64,000 nucleotides of DNA, taken from positions 124,001 to 188,000 of the forward strand of contig CAKJVC010000065.1 in NCBI GenBank assembly GCA_918026815.1, in the 5' to 3' direction. Below the pieces are notes generated by a model that worked only from the letters and a program-made list of their open reading frames with translations, did no database searches and had not been told where the DNA came from. The number at the start of each line of letters is the position of its first letter. The first letter of the stretch is position 1. Source of the stretch: Chalara sp. BL73 (Eukaryota > Ascomycota > Leotiomycetes > Helotiales). A program made the position numbers and the translations under genes. Positions 40,940-51,239 of this stretch are shown in pieces.

Positions 40940-41410
40940 ATGCCAACTCAGCTGATGGCATGTAGCTTTAACAACACATTCATCACTCCTCAGGTTGAAT
41001 TCGTGTATATAATTTTCTATTCCGTGCTTATTGTGGAGATGCTATGTGAGTATTGTAGTAGCATTGACTGGGGTCAACTGAAGCTCGGGCTTCAGCTTCC
41101 GCACCATATCAGCTGTGTGGAATTAGTCAAATCTGCTGAACGAGGCTGTGAACTCTGTGGGAGAATTTGGGACGAGCGTATGGTTTTCTCATATCACCCT
41201 ACGCCCCAGGAGTATGATATATGTCAAAACTCTCAGTTAAGACTTCCTGTTATTCGGGGCCAAACGCCGCGTGGTTTCGATATGCTCTCGATCTTCTCTG
41301 GTTCTAACGAATTTCGATCTCATCTGGGTATTTATGCAGACGAGGGTATACCTTGTCCCTTACCGATATTTACAATTCTAACAAATAAAGTTTCGTTTGC
41401 AGCACACAGG
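40940..41410 (+). pseudogene. HET-type protein N-terminal fragment
   Basis: From about residue 35 the frame reads LCEYCSSIDWGQLK, then HISCVELVKSAERGCELCGR, the cysteine-bearing leader that precedes the HET domain in many fungal HET proteins. No HET core follows, because a family D element begins at 41411. The first 33 residues look like the tail of the neighbouring DUF3176 gene or random sequence. A relic. Confidence 0.6.
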
Positions 41411-41480
41411 TGTCACGATCCTAATACAGGCACCAGTGATAGCTATTTGTAAGGTATCTTAATACGAAGATTCATGAAAT
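41411..41480 (+). repeat. Family D LTR-like fragment
   Basis: TGTCACGATCCTAATACAGG through TAAGGTATCTTAATACGAAG matches the first 70 bp of family D, then diverges. Confidence 0.65.
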
Positions 41481-41615
41481 AACAAAAATAGGAATAGTTT
41501 CCGCTGCCATATTTCATCCCAACTCTAGCGCATTCATTAGCTACTACCCCTCGCCTGGCGCTGTATTTCTGACTCTTTTATCCACCTGCCCGAAATGATA
41601 GATCCATAGCCAACT

Positions 41616-41895
41616 TCAAGCGGCGCTTTTTGCTGCCGATATATTCCCCATTGTGACATGTGGCGCTGTACCCAGAACTAAACTGACTTGCATCTTTTTC
41701 CATTTCTTTTCCATTTCCTGTACCGAAAGTGCGTCTAGTTCGCTTCCACTAGCCAAATTTCCTTGGCCTCGCAGAACTTACAGTAATAGCGATAGCTTCC
41801 ACGGCGGCAGCTGTTGTATATTGGTTCTCGCGACTACAAAGGCGAAAAATAGCACTGTGAGTAATGCTATTACTGCCGGAAATGTTATTTATGGC
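41616..41895 (-). pseudogene. DUF3176 C-terminal part, inverted
   Basis: The minus strand reads a hydrophobic helix (AVIALLTVLFFAFVVA), LPPWKLSLLL, a TAA stop (one C-to-T step from CAA), and then GSELDALSVQEMEKKWKKMQ, ending in VSLVLG. The order last helix, PxWKxS, LD-x-EME, V-L-G is that of the C-terminus of DUF3176 proteins. It faces the N-terminal half at 40066, which is on the other strand. Confidence 0.6.
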
Positions 41896-42280
41896 CAGTG
41901 AACCATCTGGCAAGTTGTATAGTGCTAAATTTCCCCAACTGCCGGATCTGAGTAGTTTTTGTGACTATTAGCTCGGATCCATACTGTCAAGATATCGGAA
42001 AAATTCGAAAACACTTTTTAGAGGTGTTCTACACTAGTATTGCCGTAGTTGTAAAGTAGATCTAACGAATAAAGGCTATCTTAACTATAATTCGCCATCG
42101 TTTAAAAGTCACTAAGTAAATATAGATCCTCAGGACCCCCTGCTACTAGGCCATTTATTAATGCTTGACCACCGAAATTAAAGAAACTATCTCTTATCGC
42201 GAAAAGGCACTTCTGCTCCAGTAAAAATAACAACAAACTATGAAACTCGTTCATTTCTATTAGTGTTTTACTACCTAACG
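41896..42280. other. A+T-rich gap
   Basis: No gene or repeat recognised. Confidence 0.4.
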
Positions 42281-42454
42281 TGTCACGGCACGAGCTGTGG
42301 ATCTACAGATACAGAGGGCAACGGTGGTGCAATACGAGAATCTATAGCTAAGGAAGGAAGAGGGAGCTCGAGGAGAGCAGGCGATATATACACGAGGAGC
42401 TCGGGGAGCTCGCCTAATATGGATCACGTGTGCTTGAGAGCACGCGACGTGACA
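42281..42454 (-). mobile_element. Family C LTR-like element with target duplication
   Basis: 174 bp from TGTCACGGCACGAGC to GCGACGTGACA, flanked exactly by TAACG at 42276-42280 and 42455-42459. Contains TATATA on the antisense strand. Confidence 0.85.
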
Positions 42455-42476
42455 TAACGCATATCTATGCTTAAAG

Positions 42477-42649
42477 TGTCACGGTACCGACCCTTGTCGG
42501 GCACGTGCCCTGCTGCCGAGCCACTAGGGCTCCCTCGTGTATATATAGCTTGCTCTCCTCGAGCTCCCTCTTCCTTCCTTAGCTATAGATTCTCGTATAG
42601 TACCACAGCTGCCCTCTGTATCTGTAGATCCACAGCTCGTGCCGTGACA
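42477..42649 (+). mobile_element. Family C LTR-like element, inverted partner
   Basis: 173 bp from TGTCACGGTACCGACC to CGTGCCGTGACA, the reverse complement of 42281-42454 apart from some left-end differences, 22 bp away. Together they form a large palindrome. Confidence 0.8.
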
Positions 42650-42780
42650 ATACGAGTCCGTATTACATTTTTACAGGTGGTTGCGGGGTGTTTTACGGGG
42701 GTTCTACGGGTGTGGTGTTTTGGTGTGGGAAGCCGCTTAGTCAGAATTCTTAACGTACATGGGATGTACGTGTAGTCGGA

Positions 42781-42812
42781 CCTAGCTACCTCTGGATTCT
42801 CAAATCCTAACA
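42781..42812 (+). repeat. Copia-type LTR terminal scrap
   Basis: CCTCTGGATTCTCAAATCCTAACA matches the 3' end of the LTR at 18465-18658; only about 30 bp remain. Confidence 0.55.
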
Positions 42813-43099
42813 AAGGCCCCAACCAAATAAAAGCAACCACACGAGCAATACCCAGCATGACCGGCCCAGACCATTGGATTCACAGCACAGCGGAGGAAGA
42901 GCAGTATATGGCTTATGGAATGGTCCGTAGCTGAACTGTAAACCTTGGCCGCCTTGATCTAGTGGAGTGAAGGGCACGTGGGGCAGGTCTTGGCAGATAA
43001 TTGCCTAGCGCTTACTGTACTATCAAGACCTGCTTCAATCCATCTTTCCCTATCGATAACATCTGAACTACACTGAGAAATCTAGCCATGTAGCAAGCA

Positions 43100-46000
43100 A
43101 TGTCGGCACAACCTAACGACGAGCCAAATCCCCTGGACAGCACAGGGCTGTGTCTTCTGTCCCTCGATGGCGGAGGTGTGCGCGGACTCTCAACGCTTTA
43201 CATCCTGAAGAGCATCATGGATCGGTTGAACGACAAACGTAAGGCTGCCAGTCTGCCACTAGCAAAGCCCTGTGAAGTATTCGACCTTATCGGAGGGACT
43301 AGCACTGGTGGGTAAGCAATCTAGCTATAGAGCGGGCTTCATACCTGCTGACCCTGATTTCAAGGCTGATTGCGATTATGCTCGGTCGGCTCGAGATGGA
43401 CGTGGATGAGTGCATTATAGCATACACTAAACTCGCAAAAGCGGTATTTTCCCAAAAGAAGTCTCGCCTGCCATTCAGCCTGAAAGGCAAGGTGAAGGCG
43501 CAATTCGACTCTTTGAAGCTTGAGAACGCGATCCGAGAGACTATCAAAGGATCAGGTATCTCCGAGACAGATTCGTTCAATGACGGCAACAAGCGAGGGT
43601 GCAAAACGTAAGTGTCGTGAATGCACGAAACGATAGTTTACTAATGACAATAGCTTTGTTTGCACTGTCGACCAGAATACCAAAAGCATTGTCCGCCTTC
43701 GAAGCTATGCCTTATCCGAAGAGTCGAATATCCCAGCTAGCATATGTCAAGCGGCGCTCGCGACGTCTGCTGCTACTACATTCTTCGAGCCTGTTCGTAT
43801 TGGAAATCGAATATTCGCAGATGGCGGACTCGGCGCAAATAACCCGGTCGACGAAGTAGAGGGCGAAGCGGCAAACATCTGGTGCTCGGAGTCTGGAGAC
43901 CTGAAGCCTCTAGTCAAGTGTTTCCTTTCAATCGGAACTGGAAACCCTGGGATCAAGACATTTGAGGAGAGTATCTTTAAGTTTCTAGGTCAGACTGTGG
44001 TTGGAATTGCAACTGAGACAGAAGAGACCGAGAAGCGGTTCATAGCCAAGTGGAGAAAGCATTTTGACGAAAATCGGTACTTTCGTTTCAACGTGGATCA
44101 GGGTCTACAAAGCATTGGGCTCGACGAGTACAAGCAGCAAGGCGCGATGGAGTCGGCAACAGAGAGGTATCTGGTTAACCAAGCTCAGAAGAATCGAGTG
44201 CGAGACTGTATTAAGAACTTAGAATTGAAACAGTGTGTGTATATCATGGATTTTTCGTAGCTATAAAATTGAGGAACAAGCTGATTGTTTTAGACAAAAC
44301 CGAAAAGTCTTTTGCTGCTCTTCGGCGTGTGAGTAGCGTTATTATATTAGTTGAACTCCACTAAGTCTAGCTAGGAATTTGAAATCTTGAGGATACGGCA
44401 ACAAATTTGTATAATCAGCATCTTCTATTTTGTCTTCACCAAGCTGACTGTGGTGTAGTCGCATGTAATGTCCAATGGTTTGTGCCTTTCGAGAGGAATG
44501 GTTGCTTCACCGGCCGGGAGTCGGAACTGGTCCAAATAGAAGAGCTGCTATTCACAAAGGGTGGACCGACAAAGATTGCTGTCTTTGGACTTGGGGGTGT
44601 TGGGAAGACGAGTCTAACGATCGAGCTCGTCTATCATCTCAGGTTAAGCCACAAGGATTGCTCAATCTTTTGGATTCCTGCAACGAACTTTGAGAGTCTC
44701 CAACAAGCGTATCTTAATATCTGCCAACAGCTTCAACTTCTTGGATGGGACAAAGAAAATGAGGACCCGAAAAGGCTCTTACAGAGCTATCTAAGCCAAG
44801 CTAGCGCGGGTCAATGGCTTTTGGTGTTTGATAATGCTGATGATATCAGTATGTGGACTGGGAGCCAAGGATCTGACCAGGTATCGTGCCAACTCATGGA
44901 CTATCTTCCGACAAGCCAGGACGGGCGTATTGTCTTTACAAGCCGTGACAGGAAGACAGCCTACGACCTTGTGCAGCGAGGACATATAGTCGAAGTGCCA
45001 GAGTTAAGTGAGGACGTTGCAATAGATTTGCTGCAAAAGTACGTACCTAGACATGACCTGGGTAAACACGAGGACGATGCAAAGTCCTTACTCAAACAGC
45101 TCACTTATCTTCCTCTCGCTATTGTTCAAGCAGCATCATATATTAACAAGAACGGCATATCACTTTCCGAGTATTTGTTACTACTCGCAGATCAGGAAGA
45201 AGAGGTGATTGATCTTCTTAGCGAGTACTTTGAGGATGACAGCAGATATCGCGATAACGACAGATATGTCAAGGTAAGGAACCCAGTTGCTACGACATGG
45301 CTCATCTCCTTTGAGCAGATTCGGCTCCGCGATCCGTTAGCAGCCGATTACTTGTCGTTTATAGCTTGTGTAGACTCGAAGGACATACTGCAGTCACTGC
45401 TTCCTCCAGGTCCATCGCGAAAAAGGGAAGTAGATGCAATTGGGACTTTGCACGCTTACTCGTTTATCCAGAAACGAGCAGAAGACTTAGCTCCTGAAGG
45501 GTTAGCTCTTGATGCCCATCGTTTGGTGCATCTAGCAACACGGAACTGGCTCCGGAAAGAAGAATTGCTTATTCAATGGACTGAAAAGGCAGTAGGGCGA
45601 TTAGCGGACGTGATCCCGGATAATAAGAACCAGAATAGAAGCATCTGGAGAAGATATTTAATCCATGCTCGTTACGCTCTAGACTCTCGACTGATTGACC
45701 AGGATGGCAAAAGAAGGATCGATTTGGCGTGGAAGGTTGGAAATTGGCTTGTGAGCGATGGACGGTGGAAGGAGGCCGAGACTTTACTTGTACAAGTAAT
45801 AAAATTTCGAAAGACGGTCCTCGGCGAAGAGCACCCTGATACCCTCACGAGCATAAACGGCCTCGCTGGTCTCTTTCACCGCCAGGGCAAGTACGAGGCG
45901 GTCGAGCCGCTCTACAAAGAGACGCTGCGGCTGAGAAAGAAAGTCCTCGGCGAAGAGCACCCTGACACCCTCGGGAGTATGAACAACCTCGCTTATCTCT

Positions 46001-46785
46001 TTCACCGCCAGGGCAAGTACGAGGCGGCCGAGCCGCTCTACAAAGAGACGCTGCGGCTGAGAAAGAAAGTCCTCGGCGAAGAGCACCCTGACACCCTCGG
46101 GACTATGAACAACCTCGCTGGTCTCTTTCACCGCCAGGGCAAGTACGAGGCGGCCGAGCCGCTCTACAAAGAGACGCTGCGGCTATTTAAGAAAGTCCTT
46201 GGCGAAGAGCACCCTGACACCCTCGCGAGCATGAACAACCTCGCTTATCTCTTCCATAGCCAGGGCAAGTCCGAGGCGGTCGAGCCGCTCTACAAAGAGA
46301 CGCTGCGGCTAAGAAAGAAAGTCCTCGGCGAAAAGCACCCTGACACTCTCACGAGCATGAACAACCTCGCTGGTCTCTTTTACCGCCAGGGCAAGTACGA
46401 GGCGGCCGAGCCGCTCTACAAAGAGACGCTGCGGCTATTTAAGAAAGTCCTCGGCGAAGAGCACCCTGATACCCTCACGAGCATGAGCAACCTCGCTTAT
46501 CTCTTTGACTGCCAGGGCAAGTACGAGGCGGCCGAGCCGCTCTGCAAAGAGACGCTGCGGCTAAGAAAGAAAGTCCTCGGCGAAGAGCACCCTGACACCC
46601 TCGCGAGCATGAACAACCTCGCTGGTCTCTTTGACCGCCAGGGCAAGTCCGAGGCGGCCGAGCCGCTCTACAAAGAGACGCTGCGGCTAAGAAAGAAAGT
46701 CCTTGGCGAAAAGCACCCTGATACCCTCACGAGCATGAACAACCTCGCTGGTGTACAAGGCGGCCGAGCTCAATTACCCTCCTGA
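43100..46785 (+). CDS. Patatin-NB-ARC-TPR protein (fungal NLR-like)
   Basis: Exons 43100-43311, 43365-43607 and 43654 to about 44236 (introns 53 bp, GTAAGC, and 46 bp, GTAAGT) give a complete patatin phospholipase domain. It has LDGGGVRG at 22-29 (oxyanion loop), GTSTG at 66-70 (nucleophile Ser68) and ADGGLGANNP (catalytic Asp). One or two small introns at about 44240-44460 lead to an NB-ARC module: Walker A GLGGVGKTS at 44587-44613 and Walker B LLVFDNADD near 44820. Next come seven 42-residue TPR units and part of an eighth (KVLGEEHPDTL...MNNLAGLFxRQGKYEAAEPL). In such STAND proteins the TPRs sense a ligand, NB-ARC oligomerises with ATP, and the patatin lipase is the effector. The TPR units are nearly identical at DNA level. 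In the last one about 20 bp are missing after 46752, shifting the frame to a stop at 46785, so the C-terminus is shortened. Confidence 0.88.
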
Positions 46786-47302
46786 AGACAATTTAGCTCT
46801 ATGAATCTTGTATTATATATTTTTTATAACTTTGATAGAGAGGGGCTTGGGGAAGTCAATGTTAATATACTTCTTCAATACTTTACTTGCTTTAAAAACT
46901 GATTTCTAAGTGTAACAATCGGTATGCCCAGGGCACGGCACGGAAGTCATGATACAGGGGCAAGGGGTGATCATCAGGGTATGAGGGGTTTCAGACCCAA
47001 TACGGGGGAGAGTCGGAGTTGCCTATATAAAGGCCTGTTCCTATTCTCTACAGTTGCTCCTCATGTTTTTGTATCCTTAGTACTTTAGACCTATAAGGCA
47101 ATTACGATTAGCCTATTGTACGCACTCCCATATACCTCTATTCTAGCCAGTGATTCCTTGCAGCGACAACATTTCAGGTCTGAAATCAATTTGGTAAAAT
47201 GTACATTTGAGCAGGGTTCGAATTTATATTCACCTTTTTGACAAACCAAATTCCGGTGAATACTTGTACGACCGGCGAGGTTGCCTGTAGATGATAACCC
47301 AT
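46786..47302. other. Intergenic region
   Basis: No gene recognised. TATAAAGGCC near 47026 is a possible promoter-like motif with no clear gene after it. Confidence 0.4.
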
Positions 47303-47528
47303 TGTTGGTATGAGTGAATAGCACACACCGCGACGCACGGACCACATGGATGTATTATGGCTCTCGTATGTAGATTAGCACTTAGAATGAACAAGAACAA
47401 GTCAACCACCTGCAACGAGCATATATAGCACTGCGCTGAGATGGCAGTGCTACGTGTCCCGTGGGTAACCGACTTAAGCAATTGCAAGTCATCAACACGA
47501 AGAAGTATCACAGGAAGTGATACAAACA
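47303..47528 (+). mobile_element. Family B LTR-like element
   Basis: 226 bp from TGTTGGTATGAGTG to GATACAAACA. Flanks CCCAT and GCAAT share only three of five bases. Confidence 0.75.
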
Positions 47529-47579
47529 GCAATGAATTGAAAGAAAAGGAGCTAGGTGATTATAAACAATCAAATTTGT

Positions 47580-48466
47580 TTAAATAGATACCCCTTGAGC
47601 CGCCAGCCATGCGTTATACTCTTGATCCAGAAAGCTGGTGCATGTTTTTCCATTATTGTATACTGAAATTCCATTACCTGACAGCGTAGGGAAGAAAACC
47701 AACTTGGGATTGAGACGATATTGGAACTTGTTCGTTAGGAACGCCTTCACGCTCCCCGCCGAATCATATTGGAGCGGCTCGGTTTGGATATTTATCCCTA
47801 GAGCGGCGTTGATGTTTTGTTCCTTTTCCGCTTTTGCCTTTTTGACAAGCCGTGTTAAATTATCACAAGCTTGAGCACCATAAGCCCATGCAAGCTGTGA
47901 TCTTATTATACTATTTTGCGCATCGCGAGGATCCGGCATATTTTTAAAAGAACGACCGGTCCAGCACCGCCAGAATAGATAAATCCTAAAATCCGAAGAT
48001 TCTCTGGCCAAATCATCTAGCAACATTTCAGTCTCAGAAATATTTTTCTTAGCTGCCTCAAAATCATATTTTGTCGCTAGATCTTCGATTATTTCGTGAT
48101 GATTTCCATTTCCAACAATCTCGGTAAAGCTACTTGATTTTAGCAAGACTACTTTTTACGAGTTTTAATTACTTACACTATGAAATTGCGCCATATCCAT
48201 ATATTCTTCTGGCCCCAAAAGCACGATGCTCGAGAAAAATGACGGAGAAAACGTTTAATAAAAGGTATCTCGTGCACTGGGTTATTTCCAAGCCAGCCAG
48301 ATTCTGGTCTACTCGAATAGTTCTCAGAATCGAGCGTCAAGCGCCCAAGTTCGGAATATGCACAAGAAGCCATATAAATCTGAATTTGGCTGTTATCGAG
48401 GACCTTTTGAGATCCTGGAATCACACTGCAGTCAAGCTCAATAATGGGCTGCCGGGATGGGTTCAT
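47580..48466 (-). CDS. Hypothetical protein, two exons
   Basis: Exon 48466-48177 joins exon 48129-47580 across a 47-bp intron (GTAAGT...CAAGTAG with GCTAAAAT before the acceptor). The join keeps the frame and gives 279 residues. I do not recognise the family. Visible features: an Asn/Gln-rich N-terminus, a conserved-looking block (DFRIYLFWRCWTGRSFKNMP), a helical Lys/Glu-rich segment (TRLVKKAKAEKEQN), and a C-terminal beta-rich part ending DQEYNAWLAAQG. No signal peptide or membrane segment. The clean intron argues for a real, intact gene. Function unknown. Confidence 0.65.
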
Positions 48467-48649
48467 GTTTAGAATTAGTCTTTTGAATTAATTGTGGATG
48501 GATAGAAGTGAAATGTTCGAGAAATAATGTATGTTGTTTGTTTTGATAGCGAAAGGCTGAAGGCCGAATTAACTGCAGATAAGTAAATTTTTTTTTAGTA
48601 TGTTAGTCACGTAAGGGGGATGTTGTGGGTCCTGAATCAATGGAAGAGT

Positions 48650-48740
48650 TGTCAGAAATAAGATCTATTAGGCAGGGGATCAATTAGAGGATCTGTGAGT
48701 GTATCACGGTGATTGGGATACGGGCTTGCAAAAGCGTTAC
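48650..48740 (-). repeat. Family G LTR-like fragment
   Basis: TGTCAGAAATAAGATCTATT ... GATCTGTGAGTGTATCACGG is the reverse complement of the 3' half of family G (57099-57291); it is cut by a family A element. Confidence 0.65.
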
Positions 48741-48979
48741 TGTAACAACTCAAGGCGAGCAGTAATCTCGATCCGTAGGTCTCAGGAAGAAGGACTTAAA
48801 AGTATGAACATCTATCAATTGTTATAACGAAAAAACCAAGCTACAGACAGAAGAAGGGAAGGAAAGCAGTGCGTTATATACAGGAGACTGGCCAGGGGCC
48901 AGTGTAAGCGAGGTCCTGTGTGTCAAGGGCTGAGCCCCAAAAATGCCGAGCCCCAAGGGGCTCCAAGCGAAGCAGGGCC
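48741..48979 (-). mobile_element. Family A LTR-like element
   Basis: Starts TGTAACAACTCAAGG and ends at GGGCC without the usual GTGACA. GTTAC precedes it (48736-48740) and also follows (48980-48984), so a 5-bp duplication with a slightly trimmed end is possible. Confidence 0.65.
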
Positions 48980-48987
48980 GTTACCTA

Positions 48988-49070
48988 TATTGGCCAAGCT
49001 CTCCTTAAGCTCCTTCTTCCTTCCTTAGCTATAGCCCTCTGTATCTGTAGATCCACAGCGCATGTCGTGA
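48988..49070 (+). repeat. Family C LTR-like fragment
   Basis: CTCCTTCTTCCTTCCTTAGC ... GTAGATCCACAGCGCATG matches the right half of family C; the left half is missing. Confidence 0.6.
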
Positions 49071-49564
49071 TAGAAACCACGATTCCTAGTATGAATCATC
49101 TATGGGTTATGTTTGTGGATTGCGAGTCATTTTGTGCTATAAAACAATCTCTTCCATTGTTTTATTGAAGATGCGGACCTTTTCATAGTTTGATGACTGT
49201 CAGCTCATTGGACGACTCATGTTGTAGCGCCACTAAAGATGAGGCTGCGGATGGAGCCTGCGGTTAGTGGGGTTAAATATAGCCCCGTCCCCACCACCGC
49301 CGCATAGCCTCTAGGTGCCGCATAGCCTCTCGGTATTTATTCAGCGCCTCCCCACCAGCACTAGACCTCGCTCTCTTTCTTCTTTACTCAACTACACAAC
49401 TTCATTCTAGTACCTCCTAAATCCTCCGCCTAAGTCAATCAACGCATTTATTACCACTGCTGTAACCTTCTAACAACAGGTACGTACGAATTTCCAATTA
49501 TAATTCTCGGTGTTTTAATACTTACTGTACCACAGCCAATACATTCTGCGACGCAAATTACAGG

Positions 49565-50134
49565 ATGACGTCGCATAGCAAAGTGGAACAGGAGGAGTTC
49601 ATAACGGAGCTTCCGGCGACGGACAGCGAATCCGATGTAGAAGAGGATCATAGCGATTGGGACGAGGAGAAAACAAAGAGGTGGTATTCGAACACGTACG
49701 AGCGCGGCTCGAAAAAGCCTATGAAGGAGCCCCTCACAGCACCTTGGGGTCTGGCAATCAGCGATGCAGACGTGGAAAAGATCAAGGCCGGATTCAGATC
49801 TCATAATATGGACGACAAATACGACATACTGATCGAGGATCCGGACGAAAATAGCAACATATCTCTCCATATTATTCGAAGCGTGGTACAAGAGGAGTGC
49901 TATATACTTCACATTGTTCCGAAACCAAGCAAAAATGATAGCGGGAGTGCAAAGATCCAAGGCATCACCTGGGAAGGGAACAAGGCGGGGTTGCAATGCG
50001 ATGCAGAGCAGGCTAAGAAAGAAGCCGTGATTCTGTCCAGAATGCTCCTCCATTGCGAGTTTGAGACGCTCCCGCACTACCCGTCCTCGATGTTATGGGA
50101 CCCTAGTGCTTATAAGAAGCTAAACACGGAATAG
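49565..50134 (+). CDS. Small acidic hypothetical protein
   Basis: A 189-residue uninterrupted frame. The first 50 residues are acidic and probably disordered (TDSESDVEEDHSDWDEEKTK), followed by a mixed alpha/beta part (NISLHIIRSVVQEECYILHI) and a helical end. I do not recognise it. The CT-rich upstream sequence, with a possible leader intron at about 49480-49546 (CAG/GTACGT to TACTGTACCACAG), looks like a true 5' end, which supports the ATG at 49565. No signal peptide or membrane segment. Likely cytosolic or nuclear. Intact by appearance. Confidence 0.6.
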   Translation: MTSHSKVEQEEFITELPATDSESDVEEDHSDWDEEKTKRWYSNTYERGSKKPMKEPLTAPWGLAISDADVEKIKAGFRSHNMDDKYDILIEDPDENSNISLHIIRSVVQEECYILHIVPKPSKNDSGSAKIQGITWEGNKAGLQCDAEQAKKEAVILSRMLLHCEFETLPHYPSSMLWDPSAYKKLNTE

Positions 50135-50562
50135 GTTACTAGTCTCCCAATGGCCATCTGGCAAGCGTGGAGGAGTTCTATTATGTTAGGGTTGTTTTCC
50201 GATACCTTAGCTGAAATACTAGTCAATCTTTCTTGATATACTGTAGCCTGTTTTCACTGCCCAATGATATCGTAACAATTACAACCGCTCTGACGTTCAA
50301 CGCACCTTCAACAAGCTCCGTGCCCGAGGAATCGCACCGGCGATCGCGGCAAATGCAATCGCTTTACCTCGACATCGACAGACCGACGGAACCATGCGAC
50401 TCGCAAGAGGGAGCAAGGAATAACTTCAAAACCCTTTAGATAGATATAGTTGGCAAGCGAAATGTGAACTAGAGCAAAGAACATACAAGAAACAAAAGTT
50501 GGGACATATATTGGAAAAGCAAGTGTTTCTATGCATACATGACGGTCAGAGCTATTTGGTAT

Positions 50563-51235
50563 CTAAAGAAAGAATCTATCGTTTTGAGGTAGGCATCCTA
50601 GGACAGGCGGCCCAGGCTGTTGCGCGATATAATCAACAGGGCAGCTAATTCTAAGCAGCGAATGATCGGATCGAACTTCTTTTACCACCCCTATTTGGCG
50701 ACGACCCCCTAGAATTGCTCTTTGGCGACGCTCCCCCAGAATTGCTCTTTGGCGATGCCCCCCGGCATTCTTCTCATATTCTTCCCTGGTCATGGTATCG
50801 GCCTTCTTGCTTCTAGTATATTTGTCCCATTGGGCGATGTTGTTCCAAGGGACAGAGCCCTGTACTGAAAATTCCTTCTCCGCAGGGTGAGGGTGTTCTA
50901 GTTTTGCCTTGGCGAATGCTTTGGCAGTGTCAACAATCTTGAGGCCCGATGGCTCGATATAATAAATGTAGACGCCGCCAGGGGATTGGGCGCCTGCTTG
51001 AGCGAATTTCTTATCGCTCGTGGTCGAGACCCATGGATCCTGGTTTCCCAACTTCTTGTAGACGTGGTCGATGACGGAGCCGTCCCCATTAGGGTTATGG
51101 CTCATGATGCCCCCAGCAGCTCAAATCTCCGCAGGCGAGCGAAAATCCATGCGATAATTAGAGTTTGGCAGCCACAGCAGGGCGTAATAGCGCCAGGAAA
51201 GAAACGACGTAAGCAACACGAGAGCGACCGACCAT
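50563..51235 (-). pseudogene. ADP-ribosyltransferase-like toxin gene, broken
   Basis: Reading leftward from 51235: an ATG opens a short frame with a secretion-signal-like sequence (RVAYVVSFLALLRPAVAA). In a neighbouring frame comes the Arg-containing first motif of ADP-ribosyltransferases (YRMDFRSPAEI), ended by TGA at about 51118. The 50563-51105 frame then has the STS-type motif WVSTTSD and the ExE-type EKE in AEKEFSVQGSVPWNN. In the family these three motifs bind NAD and catalyse transfer of ADP-ribose to a target protein; secreted fungal members resemble enterotoxin A chains. At least one frameshift (about 51165-51180) and one stop separate the parts. The C-terminus has short Arg/Gln repeats (RQRAILGxRRQ) and lacks recognisable domains. 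Probably dead; a sequencing error cannot explain both breaks easily. Confidence 0.65.
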
Positions 51236-51239
51236 TTTG

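Noticed and set aside
47210..47235. tRNA-like B box (GGTTCGAATTT)
   Set aside because: No matching A box or cloverleaf arms at the required distance.
49451..50077. Minus-strand 208-codon frame
   Set aside because: Cysteine-rich, hydrophobic composition typical of an antisense reading of the acidic gene at 49565.
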